Source of the DNA: Oligella sp050920755
GTDB taxonomy: Bacteria > Pseudomonadota > Gammaproteobacteria > Burkholderiales > Burkholderiaceae_B
Direction of reading: 5' to 3'
Length of the DNA stretch: 64,000 nucleotides
Assembly (NCBI RefSeq): GCF_050920755.1
Contig: NZ_CP158480.1
Span: 1,550,001 to 1,614,000, forward strand
Both the position numbers and the translations under genes were made by a program. How positions within the stretch are numbered: the first letter of the stretch is position 1; each line of letters opens with the position of its first letter. This document shows positions 36,677 through 51,088 of the stretch, piece by piece. A model generated the notes under the pieces. It worked only from the letters and a program-made list of their open reading frames with translations. It did no database searches and was not told the DNA's origin.

Positions 36677-37270
36677 ATGACAACAACACCACCGATAGAA
36701 ACTCACCCACTGCCACCCTTTGCACCGACACATGCTCATTTACTGATGCTGGGTTCCTTTCCGCCACCCATTACGCGATGGAAAATGGATTTTTACTATC
36801 CTAATTTTCAAAATGATATGTGGCGCATTTTCGGTTTGATATTTTTTGAGGATAAAAATTTCTTTATCGATGAAGATAAAAAAAGTTTTAAAGAAGCCCT
36901 GATACGTGATTTTTTATTTCAACGCGGTATTGCCATCAGCGACACTGCCCATCGAGTAATACGCTTAGCGGCAAATGCAGCCGATAAATCATTGCAAATT
37001 ATCGAACCGCTTAATTTAAGCCGATTACTTAGCCAATTGCCGGATTGCCATGCCATTATGACCACCGGTGGATTAGCTACAAAGACACTGATTTCACTAT
37101 TAGCACCGGACACCCCTACGCCCAAAATCGCTCATCCCGTAACCACCGAATTTGAAGGTCGTACACTCAAACTCTATCGGTTACCCTCCTCATCGCGCGC
37201 CTATCCCCTGTCTTTAGAGAAAAAAGCCATGGCATATAAAGCATTTTTTGAAGCATTGAAAATGCTATAA
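36677..37270 (+). CDS. uracil-DNA glycosylase superfamily protein
   Basis: A 197-residue protein resembling a UDG-superfamily group (DNA base-excision enzymes). The N-terminal LLMLGSFPPPITRWKMDFYY takes the place of the water-activating loop of UDGs, and MTTGGLATKTL lies mid-protein. The C-terminal LPSSSRAYPLSLEKK fits the DNA-contact loop. I take ATG at 36677; an upstream TTG adds one residue. Activity is inferred from family resemblance only, and the branch is poorly studied. IS3c lies just upstream. Confidence 0.72.
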   Translation: MTTTPPIETHPLPPFAPTHAHLLMLGSFPPPITRWKMDFYYPNFQNDMWRIFGLIFFEDKNFFIDEDKKSFKEALIRDFLFQRGIAISDTAHRVIRLAANAADKSLQIIEPLNLSRLLSQLPDCHAIMTTGGLATKTLISLLAPDTPTPKIAHPVTTEFEGRTLKLYRLPSSSRAYPLSLEKKAMAYKAFFEALKML

Positions 37271-37272
37271 AA

Positions 37273-37304
37273 ATAAAAAAGGAGTCGCGACGATAACGAC
37301 TCCT
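37273..37304 (-). terminator. intrinsic terminator after dodecin
   Basis: Arms AGGAGTCG and CGACTCCT around a 9-base loop, followed on the minus strand by a run of T. Confidence 0.8.
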
Positions 37305-37334
37305 CCAGCAAAACAGTACGATCTACCACTGCCA

Positions 37335-37538
37335 TTATTCCAATGTAAAACCAAGCTTAATGGTCACCTGCCAATAGGCTACTTTGCCATCTCTCACGTG
37401 ACCACGTGTTTCAATAACCTCAAACCACTGAATATTACGAACGGTCTCACTTGCCTTAGCAATGGCGGAATTAACCGCATCCTCAATGCTCGTTTCAGAT
37501 GAACCGACGATTTCTATCTGTTTATAAGTATGACTCAT
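37335..37538 (-). CDS. dodecin family flavin-binding protein
   Basis: A 67-residue protein with the dodecin fold (TYKQIEIVGSSETSIEDAVN, then WFEVIETRGHVRDGKV and WQVTIKLGF). Dodecins form dodecamers that store riboflavin, FMN or CoA. I take ATG at 37538, with GGAGG 8 bases before it; the frame extends five codons further. It stands alone between a terminator and the broken old yellow enzyme gene. Confidence 0.93.
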   Translation of the reverse strand: MSHTYKQIEIVGSSETSIEDAVNSAIAKASETVRNIQWFEVIETRGHVRDGKVAYWQVTIKLGFTLE

Positions 37539-37610
37539 GACAAAGACCTCCAAATAAAAGATGAACTTTTATCTTAAGCCTTTTAAATGAGTCACACAAG
37601 GGTGAAATCC

Positions 37611-38717
37611 TTATTGATCCACTAAACGCGGGTAATCCGTATAGCCCTCAGCACCGCCACCATACACGCCTATGGTCTTCATCGGATTTAATTCAGCACC
37701 TTTAGCAATGCGTTCAGGTAAGTCGGAATTGGCCAAAAAAGCACGACCGAAGGCCACCGCATCCATCAGCCCCTCTGCAATTAAGCTATCCGCTTTTTCA
37801 GCAGTATAAGCGCCGGTACAAATAATGGTCTGCCGGAAACGCTCACGCACCTTTTGACGAAAATCGACGGTATAGGGTTGCCCGTCGGCCCAATCGGGTT
37901 CCGATAAATGTAAAAAAGCAATGCTGCGCTTTTGAATTTGCTCAATTAACCATAAAGCCTCTTCCTCGTCATAGCCCATATCAACATTATTAAAGCTACC
38001 CATGGGAGAAATACGAATACCGATGTGGTTCTTATCCCATGCGGCCACACAGGCATCAATCACTTCAAGCATTAAACGGGCACGGTTTTCACGACTACCA
38101 CCGTAATTATCCATACGATGATTGCTGTTGGGAGAAAACAACTGTCCTAACAAATAGCCATGCGCCCCATGTATTTCAACAAAGTCAAAACCGACCGCCT
38201 TAGCGCGACGTGTTCTATCAGCAAAATCCTTAATGACTTGCTGTATATCCGCTACCGTAGCTTCACGAGCCGGTGTGGTACTGACACGACGAACCGAACC
38301 GTCAGCATTACGTAAACTGGTACGGACACCTTTGACATTATCCGCGCTTGCTGAAATCGGTGCCGTGCCATTTTCCAATAAATCCGCATGAGATATGACA
38401 CCACAATGCCAAAGCTGTACCGCCATCTTCGCTCCCGCTTGGTGGACAGACTCAACGATCTGCTGCCAAGTCGCTTGCTGCTCGTCACTATATAAACCGG
38501 GCGCGCCCTCATAACCGCGAGTTCGCGGGGAGATATCAGTCGCTTCTGCAATCAGCAAACCACCATCCGCACGTTGGGTGTAATATTACATAGCCAACGG
38601 TGACGGCATCCCGCTCGGGAGCTGTACCCGTAAACGCATCAATGGTGCTAAGAAAATACGATTTTTAACACTGGTGCCTGCTATCTCTAAAGGCTTAAAT
38701 AAATTTTCAAATAACAT
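37611..38717 (-). pseudogene. old yellow enzyme (NemA-like alkene reductase) with an in-frame stop
   Basis: From ATG at 38717 the frame spells MLFENLFKPLEIAGTSVKNR, runs through SGMPSPLAM, hits TAA at 38586-38588, and continues YYTQRADGGLLIAEATDISP to a normal C-terminus. Related enzymes have Glu or a similar residue at the stop, so one base change (GAA to TAA) explains it. The rest is complete, including HGAHGYLLGQLFSP, which holds the substrate-binding HxxH/N pattern. A TTG near 38558 could start a truncated 315-residue protein, but it would lack the first barrel strand. Confidence 0.85.
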
Positions 38718-38986
38718 AAGATTCCTTGCGATTAAATGGTGAGTCTTGTAGCTTGACTACAATACTATTTAGTTTACTATGCTTTTTTATTTGTCAATGT
38801 TATCGCCACTTGGCTAAGCGTCACTAAACTATGCAAAGCTCATTAGTTGATTAAGGTCAGTGCGGTAACGAACTTTTTTATAAGCTTCCATCGTCCTGAA
38901 AAAGCTTAGTAACTCATTAGGCTTATAATAATCGGTTATACTTCTTTTTTAATTGTTAACCTTCACATTACTGATGGAAGTTTTAT

Positions 38987-40093
38987 ATGGTTGAGCAAAA
39001 CAGCACGAATCATGCCTCTCAGAACGACGAAATTGATCTTTTCGAGTTATTCGACATCCTTTGGAATGGCAAGTTTCTCATTATACTGATTGCAGCAATC
39101 GGTTTTTTGGCTGCTTATGGAGTTTCTTTACTTCTAACTCAAGAATGGCGTTCTTCATCCCATGTAGTAGCTCCTCGATTGGCTAATACTACCGAATTAA
39201 TTGAAAAGTATCGTCGAGTTCAACGCATTGTAAATAATGATAAAGACGTAGACATTAATTCTATAACCAATAACGTATTCAGTACTTTTTTATACACTGC
39301 GGCTAATAGCGATGAGAAGCATACATTTCTAGCACAAACTGACGTTTTTCAAGATCGCATGCAAGTAAAAGGTGCTAATGCCACTTTAGTATTGGAAGAA
39401 CTTAGTAAACAGTTATCCGTACAGCTGCCTAATGATAAGCAAGAAGTGCTTGCCAAAAGTTATCAACTCTCTTTTGTAAGTGATTCAGCTGAAACTGCAC
39501 AAAAAATCCTTGGCGGTTATATTGCTTATATTAGTAGCATAGCGATCCAAACAATTCAAAGTGAATTTACTAATCACTTACAATCATTAATTTCTATCCG
39601 CAAACAAAAATTCGATGACATTGAGCGAAACCTACAAAACTCACGCAAAATCAATATTGAAAATATTACCAATGCGCTTTTGACAGCACAAAAGGCCGGC
39701 ATTAAAAGTGCCCCCGGCGTTTTAAACGGGCGCAGAGATGGAAATAATAATTTCGTATTAGAGATAAATCCCAATCCTCAACAGCTTTATCTTCAGGGTG
39801 AAGAAATCCTAACTGCTCTTTTAGACGTTGAAAAAAACAGTCCACTCACCTATCCAAGTGAATACTATCGTCTTCAGTACGAAATTGAAGCCTTAGAATC
39901 ACTACAGGATAAACAACCGGAATTTCAATCATTCAGCTATTTAATGCGCCCCTCCTTACCTCCAAAACGTAGCTCACCAAAACGTGCCCTAATAGCGGTA
40001 ATCGGTGGTGCAGTGGGCGGTGTGTTAGCCTGTTTATTCGTACTGATTATGGCAGCCTTTAGAAATAGAGAAAAGTCATTAGCTCAAAATTAA
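38987..40093 (+). CDS. Wzz/FepE-type polysaccharide chain-length determinant
   Basis: A 368-residue inner-membrane polysaccharide co-polymerase. One membrane helix lies at about 31-51 and another near 340-362, with a periplasmic region of coiled-coil character between. The Pro-rich signature SLPPKRSSPKR precedes the second helix. Wzz proteins set the O-antigen or capsule chain length. No polysaccharide polymerase genes are nearby, and galE in this window is dead. The gene is flanked by its own terminator. Confidence 0.85.
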   Translation: MVEQNSTNHASQNDEIDLFELFDILWNGKFLIILIAAIGFLAAYGVSLLLTQEWRSSSHVVAPRLANTTELIEKYRRVQRIVNNDKDVDINSITNNVFSTFLYTAANSDEKHTFLAQTDVFQDRMQVKGANATLVLEELSKQLSVQLPNDKQEVLAKSYQLSFVSDSAETAQKILGGYIAYISSIAIQTIQSEFTNHLQSLISIRKQKFDDIERNLQNSRKINIENITNALLTAQKAGIKSAPGVLNGRRDGNNNFVLEINPNPQQLYLQGEEILTALLDVEKNSPLTYPSEYYRLQYEIEALESLQDKQPEFQSFSYLMRPSLPPKRSSPKRALIAVIGGAVGGVLACLFVLIMAAFRNREKSLAQN

Positions 40094-40109
40094 TATCACC
40101 CATCTTTTT

Positions 40110-40140
40110 AAACAGCGAGACCTAAGGTTTCGCTGTTTTA
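40110..40140 (+). terminator. intrinsic terminator after the wzz-like gene
   Basis: Arms AAACAGCGA and TCGCTGTTT are followed by TTA-rich sequence on the plus strand. Confidence 0.75.
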
Positions 40141-40242
40141 CTTTATGGCGTAACTAACTATCCCACCATCTAATTTTTTGCTACATTAAAATATTATCTT
40201 AAGCTGCGACTTTACTTGCTAAGTATTCTATTCATACATCCT

Positions 40243-42759
40243 ATGCGTATCTCATTGCCTGCATTTTTATTAGCCCTATTTATTAGTTATATGTTGTCTT
40301 TGACTGCCATGGCTCAAAGCGGGGCTGAAACTCAGCCCATAACCATTGAACAATTACAGACGCAATTAGATGAAATGCCCACCAGCAGTAAGGATAACGC
40401 CGACTTACAGCAACTCACCACAAAGCTTACTAAGATTAAACAAAATGCCGAGAGCCTCTTAGCTCAAGTCACACAACAGGTGGTCGATTTAAATAACAAA
40501 TTAAATAGCATCACTAAGCCCGCAGGTGCCTCTAAATCCGACACTACGGATATCATCGAAGCCGCACCTAGCGACAGCGGCAAACGCAATGCCGGTCCAG
40601 AGGCCGCTTTTATTGATGAGCAACGCACGACCCTACAAAATGAGCACGACAAATTAGATGCCCAACGCAAGCATTTAATCTTAATCATCAGTGTCGCGGA
40701 GGAAAAAAGAAAGCAGCTTATCAATGAACGACGTGAGCGTTTTAAAGCTGAACTTTCTTTAAAAGTACGGAGCATTTTAAGCCCCACCTTTTGGAGCAGC
40801 TGGTCCTTAGCAATGTCTACGGATGCGACACGCATTGAAGCGTTTAAAAATGATTTATCGACGCTCGCTAAGCAGGCAATCAGCACAGAGCATCGCTGGC
40901 AGTTGCTTACCGGAATACTACTCGGCGTCTGTGCCTTTATTTTTATTAATCGATTTTTAAAGCATTCACTTAATTACACACTTATCAAAATCATCCCTAA
41001 CGGTAGAGCACGGCGCTCATTCTATGCCCTTTCCAAGGTGCTGTTACGCGTGCTGATGATGGCGCTCGTGTGTTTGCCGGTTTATTTGGGACTAAATTGG
41101 CATGATATTTTGAACACTGACATTAAAGCCTATTTGCAGCAAATCTTTTATGCGATTCTACTTGCGTCATTTATATACGGTCTGGGCGAAGCCATGCTTT
41201 GTCTTAAGCATGATACGTGGCGCTTAGTTAATTTAAACAGCGAAGAAGCACGCACTTTACGCTACTATCCAATCATATTAAGCCTATTAACGCTAAGCTA
41301 CCAGATCTTAACTATAAGCGGCAATTATATAGGCACCAGCTTTATTACTGAGGTCAGTGTAAAGACGATTTCCACCTTATTAATTTGCTTATTGAGTTTA
41401 AGCTTTTTTACTCATTTATCGCATGGACGAGTCCGTATAAATAAAAAATCGGCTGTTACAGAAGCTGCCGCAGGTCATGACAATTCCGAAGAAGCCACAC
41501 AAACGGTTGAAGAAGTGTCTCCAAATTACCCTTTTTGGTTTGTGTCATTAATTGCTGTGGCATGGTTACTTGCATTGGTTGCGACCGTTATCACTTTAAC
41601 GGGCTATGTCAGCATGGCATCATTTATCGTGAATCAATTAGTATGGAGCGTTTTAGTCGGTTCTACTTTTTATATTGCCTGGAAACTAGCGGATGATCTG
41701 TACCATGCGCTACTTAGTAATGAAGCTTTGCTCGGTAATTACTTGATTAAAGCTTATGAAGTGAGCGAGGATCTGATTAATCAGTTTATTGTGGTGCTGT
41801 CTGCAATCACCAAGGTATTATTAATTTATGCGGTAATTAGAGTTTTATTATTGCCTTTCGGTACGAATATCACGCAATTTTCCAATTTTTCAGCAATGCT
41901 GAATCGTCTGGTCGCTGAAAATAACTTTGCACTGACTACCGGCGGTATTATCAGCGCAGTCTTTGTGTTAATTGTCGGCTTTTGGCTGATAAACATCTTT
42001 AAGACGTGGCTGGATAATAAATACTTCCCTAATACTAAGCTTGAAAAAGGCGTACAATCCAGCATATCAACGATGTCAGGCTATCTTGGTGGGGTTATCG
42101 TCATTGCCTTGACACTCGGTTCCTTAGGATTAAACTTTGATAAAATCACTTGGGTGGCGAGTGCCCTCTCCGTGGGTATCGGTTTCGGTTTGCAGTCTAT
42201 TGTTCAAAACTTTATCTCCGGTCTGATTTTATTAACAGAGCGACCGGTAAAAGTCGGCGATTGGGTTGTTGTTGGCAATGACAATGGCGATATTAAACGG
42301 ATAAATATCCGTGCCACGGAGATTCAATTATTCGACCGCTCCACCCTTATCGTCCCTAATTCCGAATTTATTACTAAGGCAGTACGCAATATGACGCTGG
42401 ATAATAATGGCGGTCGTGTGCGTATTAACCTACCACTTCCCATCACCAGCAATCCGCGAACCGTAGCAAATATCATTCTTGAGGTGATTGCAGAGCATGA
42501 ATCGGTGCTAAAAGAAATCACCCCGACAATACGCTTAACAAGCGTTGATACCGGCAATCTGATCCTTTCTGCGACCTGCTATGTGCCGAGTCCAAGGATG
42601 GTAGATCAGGTAAGTAGTGATTTGTTATTTGAGATTTTAGATAGATTACATAAAGCCGAAATTACATTAATCAGTCCGGTTCATATCAGTACTGTTAATA
42701 ATAACTTGCGGCAAACAACGACCGCCAGTCAGGATAATTTGGATGTGTTTAGAAGTTAA
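40243..42759 (+). CDS. MscS-family mechanosensitive channel with periplasmic domain (DUF3772-type)
   Basis: An 838-residue channel. The start is set at ATG 40243, which gives a good signal peptide ending near AMAQS; a TTG lies nine codons upstream. A periplasmic coiled-coil region (about 30-190) precedes roughly ten membrane helices. The pore helix and vestibule are recognisable: ALSVGIGFGLQSIVQNFISG, then LTERPVKVGDWVVVG and VPNSEFITKAVRN. Such large MscS relatives (MscK, YbiO, YjeP classes) protect against osmotic shock. The exact subclass is uncertain. Confidence 0.88.
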   Translation: MRISLPAFLLALFISYMLSLTAMAQSGAETQPITIEQLQTQLDEMPTSSKDNADLQQLTTKLTKIKQNAESLLAQVTQQVVDLNNKLNSITKPAGASKSDTTDIIEAAPSDSGKRNAGPEAAFIDEQRTTLQNEHDKLDAQRKHLILIISVAEEKRKQLINERRERFKAELSLKVRSILSPTFWSSWSLAMSTDATRIEAFKNDLSTLAKQAISTEHRWQLLTGILLGVCAFIFINRFLKHSLNYTLIKIIPNGRARRSFYALSKVLLRVLMMALVCLPVYLGLNWHDILNTDIKAYLQQIFYAILLASFIYGLGEAMLCLKHDTWRLVNLNSEEARTLRYYPIILSLLTLSYQILTISGNYIGTSFITEVSVKTISTLLICLLSLSFFTHLSHGRVRINKKSAVTEAAAGHDNSEEATQTVEEVSPNYPFWFVSLIAVAWLLALVATVITLTGYVSMASFIVNQLVWSVLVGSTFYIAWKLADDLYHALLSNEALLGNYLIKAYEVSEDLINQFIVVLSAITKVLLIYAVIRVLLLPFGTNITQFSNFSAMLNRLVAENNFALTTGGIISAVFVLIVGFWLINIFKTWLDNKYFPNTKLEKGVQSSISTMSGYLGGVIVIALTLGSLGLNFDKITWVASALSVGIGFGLQSIVQNFISGLILLTERPVKVGDWVVVGNDNGDIKRINIRATEIQLFDRSTLIVPNSEFITKAVRNMTLDNNGGRVRINLPLPITSNPRTVANIILEVIAEHESVLKEITPTIRLTSVDTGNLILSATCYVPSPRMVDQVSSDLLFEILDRLHKAEITLISPVHISTVNNNLRQTTTASQDNLDVFRS

Positions 42760-42963
42760 GGTGGATATACTACAAGCTTAAATTAATTGAACTTCAACAT
42801 CTTATGTCAAACTATTACCCTTAAAAGAATAATGCATTTTCATAAGTGAAGTGCTAGTGTTACGGCTATTACTGATTGCAGAATCAAATATTAAAAAAAC
42901 ACAGGGATCAATCTAATTATCAAGCCCTGTACTTCATTCAATCACTTTAGTCGATGTATCCGC

Positions 42964-43161
42964 TCATTTCGGCTGTTTAATACCGATAATCGTCACATCC
43001 ACACGGCGATCCAGCTGTAAGCAATCGATTAAAGCACGAGTAGCGACATTACCCTCGCAACCTCGGGTGATCGGCTGTGATTTACTACGACCCTCCGCAC
43101 TAATCGGTTCAGTGGTAATCCTCCCATTTTTAACAGCAGATGGCAGTAGAATTATTTAATT
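42964..43161 (-). pseudogene. OmpA-family outer-membrane protein, 3' fragment
   Basis: The minus strand encodes RITTEPISAEGRSKSQPIT, then ALIDCLQLDRRVDVTIIG and a stop. This is the end of an OmpA-like peptidoglycan-binding domain, with the paired Cys residues (RGCEGN and IDCLQ) seen in betaproteobacterial OmpA proteins. The 5' part is gone, cut by IS5 copy C at 43162. Whether the rest exists elsewhere cannot be seen. Confidence 0.8.
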
Positions 43162-44390
43162 TGAGACTTTTGCATAAAAGCAGTTAAATACCGGATTTCT
43201 GTTCTACTTGGAAATTTTTTGATTTTTTTGGAAATTTTCGACAAATTTCACCCAGCTTTTATCGATAAATGCCTGTTTTTTTGGCATTTATCTGCCTAAT
43301 TCTGCCTTTTAGGCAAAATTAGGCGCAACTATCCTAAGCTTATTGGCAGCTTTTAAACAATTGATGCAAATCGCTTTCAAAAGCGACTGCGCATGCACCT
43401 TGACGAGACCAAAACAGCTTGCCCGCTTATGTTTGAATTTACGGTGCAGCGTGCCGAAACTTTGCTCAATCACATAGCGAGTCTTAGATAAACGCTTGTT
43501 GCGTTCTATCTGCTCACGTGTCAACACTGAACCGCGATGCGCCTTTTGCATAATGCCATCTTCTAAGCCGAGCGCTTGTAATCGCTTTCGGTTCTTTGCG
43601 CTGCTATAGCCCTTATCCGCTTCTACTCTCGTGCCCTGTTTCAAATCATTGACGAGCGGTTCAAGTTGATTAACCTCATGCACATTAGCGGGCGTGGTAT
43701 TAAGCTTTTCAATATAGCCCTCACCATCCGAACGAGCATGTAGCTTAAAGCCTATATGGAAGTCAGCCCCCTTTTTTGTCCAACGTGCATCCTTATCAGT
43801 GCTTGGTGCAGACTCATGATACTCACCGTCCTCAAGCTGCTCAATTGCCTTCATTTTCTTACGACCTGCCGTTTGAATAATCGTCGCATCAACCACTGCC
43901 GTTTGCGCCTTGGCTACTTTTAGACCCTTCTCGCTTAACTGCTGATTGATAAGCACTGACAGCTTATCCAATAAACCCTCCTCAGCCAACCAATTGCGGT
44001 AACGGCATAGGGTACTGTGATCGGGAACGTCCATATCATCAAAACCGCAAAAAATCGTAAAATCAATGCGAGTCACCAAACTATGCTCAAGCTCCGGATC
44101 GGAGAGGCTATGCCATTGACCCAATAGGACTGCCTTAAACATGGCGAGCACGGGATAACTCGGACGACCTTGTTGAGTCGTCAATCGACGCTGCTTTTGT
44201 GAATTGAGGTAGCGTTCAATCGGTCGCCAATCAATCACTTGATCTAACTTAAGTAACGGAAAACGGTCGAGGTGTTTGGCAATACGGGCTTTGGCGGTTT
44301 GTTGAAAGAAACTACTCATGGGACTGAAGTAAGAATGCAAGGAAACAAGCTATATTTTAGGAAATTTGAGGGGTTATTGCAAAGGTCTCA
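43162..44390 (-). mobile_element. IS5-family element, copy C
   Basis: A 1229-bp copy of the same IS, one base shorter in an A/T run near its left end. Flanking triplets ATT and GAT do not match, and the OmpA-like gene it cuts does not continue on the far side, so a deletion or recombination followed insertion. Subtype as copy B. Confidence 0.93.
43309..44340 (-). CDS. IS5-family DDE transposase, copy C
   Basis: Intact 343-residue frame from TTG (336 from ATG), with substitutions unique to this copy (LSVLINQQ, NDLKQG). The DDE residues are intact. Confidence 0.94.
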   Translation of the reverse strand: MHSYFSPMSSFFQQTAKARIAKHLDRFPLLKLDQVIDWRPIERYLNSQKQRRLTTQQGRPSYPVLAMFKAVLLGQWHSLSDPELEHSLVTRIDFTIFCGFDDMDVPDHSTLCRYRNWLAEEGLLDKLSVLINQQLSEKGLKVAKAQTAVVDATIIQTAGRKKMKAIEQLEDGEYHESAPSTDKDARWTKKGADFHIGFKLHARSDGEGYIEKLNTTPANVHEVNQLEPLVNDLKQGTRVEADKGYSSAKNRKRLQALGLEDGIMQKAHRGSVLTREQIERNKRLSKTRYVIEQSFGTLHRKFKHKRASCFGLVKVHAQSLLKAICINCLKAANKLRIVAPNFA

Positions 44391-44596
44391 GATTGACAGT
44401 TACACAATAATTAGTATTTTCTAATTAATATTTATGATAACAATAATAGTATTAACTAACAAAAATCAAACACATTGAAGGCAGCAGTGTGTCATATGCC
44501 AGATAAAATAATACATGTGTTCATCGAACGCTTACGATCGGACGCTGACGTTTAAATGTAAAAATCAAAGGAGCAATTTTGTCTTACAAATAAAAT

Positions 44597-44632
44597 AAGG
44601 CTCAATCGTCATAAATAACAATTGAGCCTTAA
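44597..44632 (-). terminator. intrinsic terminator of the rRNA operon
   Basis: Arms AAGGCTCAAT and ATTGAGCCTT with a 14-base loop, followed by TATTTTATTT on the minus strand. It lies just past the distal tRNA. Confidence 0.85.
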
Positions 44633-44638
44633 TCTATA

Positions 44639-44715
<77 letters not shown>

Positions 44716-44795
44716 CTAGAGTTTTTATGGTAACAGACTTCTATGTTTAGAACAAGTTTGGCGACTTGTTAGAAGTCTATTACACTGAATAAATT

Positions 44796-44909
44796 GCCTG
44801 ACGATGACCTACTTTCACAGGAGCGAATCCAACTATCATCGGCGCTAAGGCGTTTCACTGTCCTGTTCGGGATGGGAAGGAGTGGGTCCACCTTGCTATG
44901 GTCGTCAAG
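44796..44909 (-). rRNA. rrf: 5S rRNA
   Basis: The minus strand reads TTGACGACCATAGC at the 5' end, then ACCCACTCCTTCCCATCCCG and CCGAACAGGACAGTGAAACG, the conserved 5S core, and ends GTCATCGTCAGGCAA, pairing with the 5' end. End positions are good to a few bases. Confidence 0.95.
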
Positions 44910-45149
44910 CGAAGCTTGTATTGCGTGGTTAGCGCATTAAAATGTCGCTTTAGCAATTAGGGAGAAGCACAAGTCGGTTTTCAATGGCGCGTGTATTTAG
45001 GCGTGCGCGTTATGTGTTTGTATGAGGTTTAATTCAGTATTTCGAATTAGTGTTTGTATTTAGTATGTTAAGTTTAGCGGCACTTGTCATATCACTCAAG
45101 CCATGTTGCTATCATCACATGTCGTTATCATAACTTACTGAGTTATAGG

Positions 45150-48013
<2,864 letters not shown>

Positions 48014-48549
48014 CTATAACTTAATAAGCTATAGATTCTCTTAGTACGGCGCCTTTCTATCCGCCCTACTAAGCAATTTACTTGAGTTAACGTTGTGCCG
48101 CTCATCAAATGGTTATTCTTCGTCGTATCACATCAGCCTCATCTCAGCGCATCGCTTAATACTTAAATTAAGCGCCTTGCGTCAGACTCAACCCATGTGT
48201 TCGCTTTCAAAACATTTGAGAACTTCATTTGTTATCTATGCAATCACAACCCGTCTTCTAAATAACAGATTGATGATGAATCAATAATCGCTTATCCACT
48301 CAACCATCAATTGCCATTGAATACTTTGTTGTGCTTCTTCCTAATTGTTAAAGAACAGTTTTAATCTAAGCTCCTAAAGAACTTAGCTCATCAGAGTAAC
48401 ACCGATTGACTGACAACGTTTGTCCAACACCGATTTACTCCAATCAGCTAAGTGCTTTGTGAACAGCCTTAACTGCCGTATTCTGAGCACTACCCAAACA
48501 TTAACGCCTAAAGATTAACCTCAAAACCTTAACGTTTAAGCCTAAGCGC
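48014..48549 (-). other. spacer between tRNA-Ala and 23S rRNA, with boxA
   Basis: A 536-base processed spacer. It contains a boxA antitermination element, TGTTCTTTAACAATT, at 48344-48358 on the minus strand, and sequence flanking 23S that pairs with the far side of the 23S gene for RNase III processing. No gene is seen. Confidence 0.8.
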
Positions 48550-48625
48550 TGGTGGAGGATGACGGGATCGAACCGACGGCCTCCTGCGTGCAAAGCAGGC
48601 GCTCTCCCAACTGAGCTAATCCCCC
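48550..48625 (-). tRNA. tRNA-Ala (TGC)
   Basis: Cloverleaf with acceptor GGGGGAT/ATCCTCC, D-arm TAGCTCAGTTGG, anticodon loop TTTGCAC and T-arm GTCGGTTCGATCCCGTC. Encoded CCA. Standard place in the rRNA spacer. Confidence 0.97.
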
Positions 48626-48646
48626 AGCTTCTCGTATTTAAAGAAC

Positions 48647-48723
48647 TGGTGGGTCAAGCTGGAATCGAACCAGCGACCCCCGCCTTATCAAGACGGTGCT
48701 CTAACCGACTGAGCTACTGACCC
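48647..48723 (-). tRNA. tRNA-Ile (GAT)
   Basis: Cloverleaf with acceptor GGGTCAG/TTGACCC (one G-T wobble), anticodon loop TTGATAA and T-arm GCTGGTTCGATTCCAGC. Encoded CCA. It precedes tRNA-Ala in the 16S-23S spacer. Confidence 0.97.
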
Positions 48724-48862
48724 TTTTCCCTTAAACCTCAGATGAATCCAGAATCGCATCTATATAGAATCGCTTCTATATAACCGCTTCTAAATCCCTC
48801 AGAATACTTCTAAACCAACAACCGATAAGCGTGGACACTTCGCACAACAAGCAACTTCAGCT

Positions 48863-50403
<1,541 letters not shown>

Positions 50404-50624
50404 ATCTCTGTATTGACTTCGATAGATAATCATCTAAACAACCATCTATCACGCTTAATTACTTTAGTACTCAAAAGAAATAAAACAGTTCATATCACAC
50501 AAGGATATAACCTTACTATTTCTTCATAACTTAAGCATAAGCACTTAAAACATAAGTTATTTCGCTCACCGTCGTGAAACGGTGGTCGCTCACCATGTTA
50601 AGTGCCCACACTTATCGGTTGTTA

Positions 50625-50640
50625 AATTGTTAAAGAACAC
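50625..50640 (-). promoter_or_regulatory. rRNA leader boxA antitermination site
   Basis: The minus strand reads TGTTCTTTAACAATTT, matching the boxA consensus of rRNA leaders, about 220 bases before 16S. It would load the Nus-factor antitermination complex. Confidence 0.85.
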
Positions 50641-50730
50641 TTGGTTGATTTCAACCACCTAAACGATCCACATAAAATCAATCGCTTACGCTGTTGTCAT
50701 CACGCTGCTTCGTAAGCAGCAAAGATTTAA

Positions 50731-50759
50731 ATTATGAAGCATCTAAATCTTTTTGTCAA
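50731..50759 (-). promoter_or_regulatory. rRNA operon promoter
   Basis: The minus strand has TTGACA (50754-50759), a 17-base spacer and CATAAT (50731-50736). Immediately upstream is an A/T-only stretch (about 50760-50785), consistent with an UP element. The rest of the gap 50404-51088 holds the leader, this promoter and the terminator at 50987; no convincing gene. Confidence 0.88.
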
Positions 50760-50986
50760 CACTTATTTTTAATAAATTAAAAATAATTTGCTTTGTGTTG
50801 TTTTTGCCACCTTCAATAAGAAATGTAATTATTTATTGGTGGATTGTTCAGTATGTCACAGTCAAGAACAAATTGCAAGCTTTTATTTTTGTGACACCCT
50901 AATACAAACCCCAGGTAGCCTGCAGCAAAGATTGAAATTATACGTAGCTAAAAAAATTATTGCAAGGGATTTACAAGTAATAATTT

Positions 50987-51026
50987 AAAAAGCCACAAAT
51001 TTCTCTAAAATTTGTGGCTTTTTTTC
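50987..51026 (-). terminator. intrinsic terminator after the TtuC/DmlA-type dehydrogenase gene
   Basis: Near-perfect arms AAAAGCCACAAATT and AATTTGTGGCTTTT with a short loop. T runs lie on both strands, so it can act both ways. Confidence 0.88.
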
Positions 51027-51088
51027 ACAATCAGCTATCTTCTAAGCAGACAAATCAAGCTTTAACGCTTTATGTCATTATTTTGCAA

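Noticed and set aside
50788..50988. A 66-codon plus-strand frame between the rRNA promoter and the TtuC/DmlA terminator
   Set aside because: No ribosome-binding site, no recognisable family, overlaps the UP-element region and runs into the terminator.
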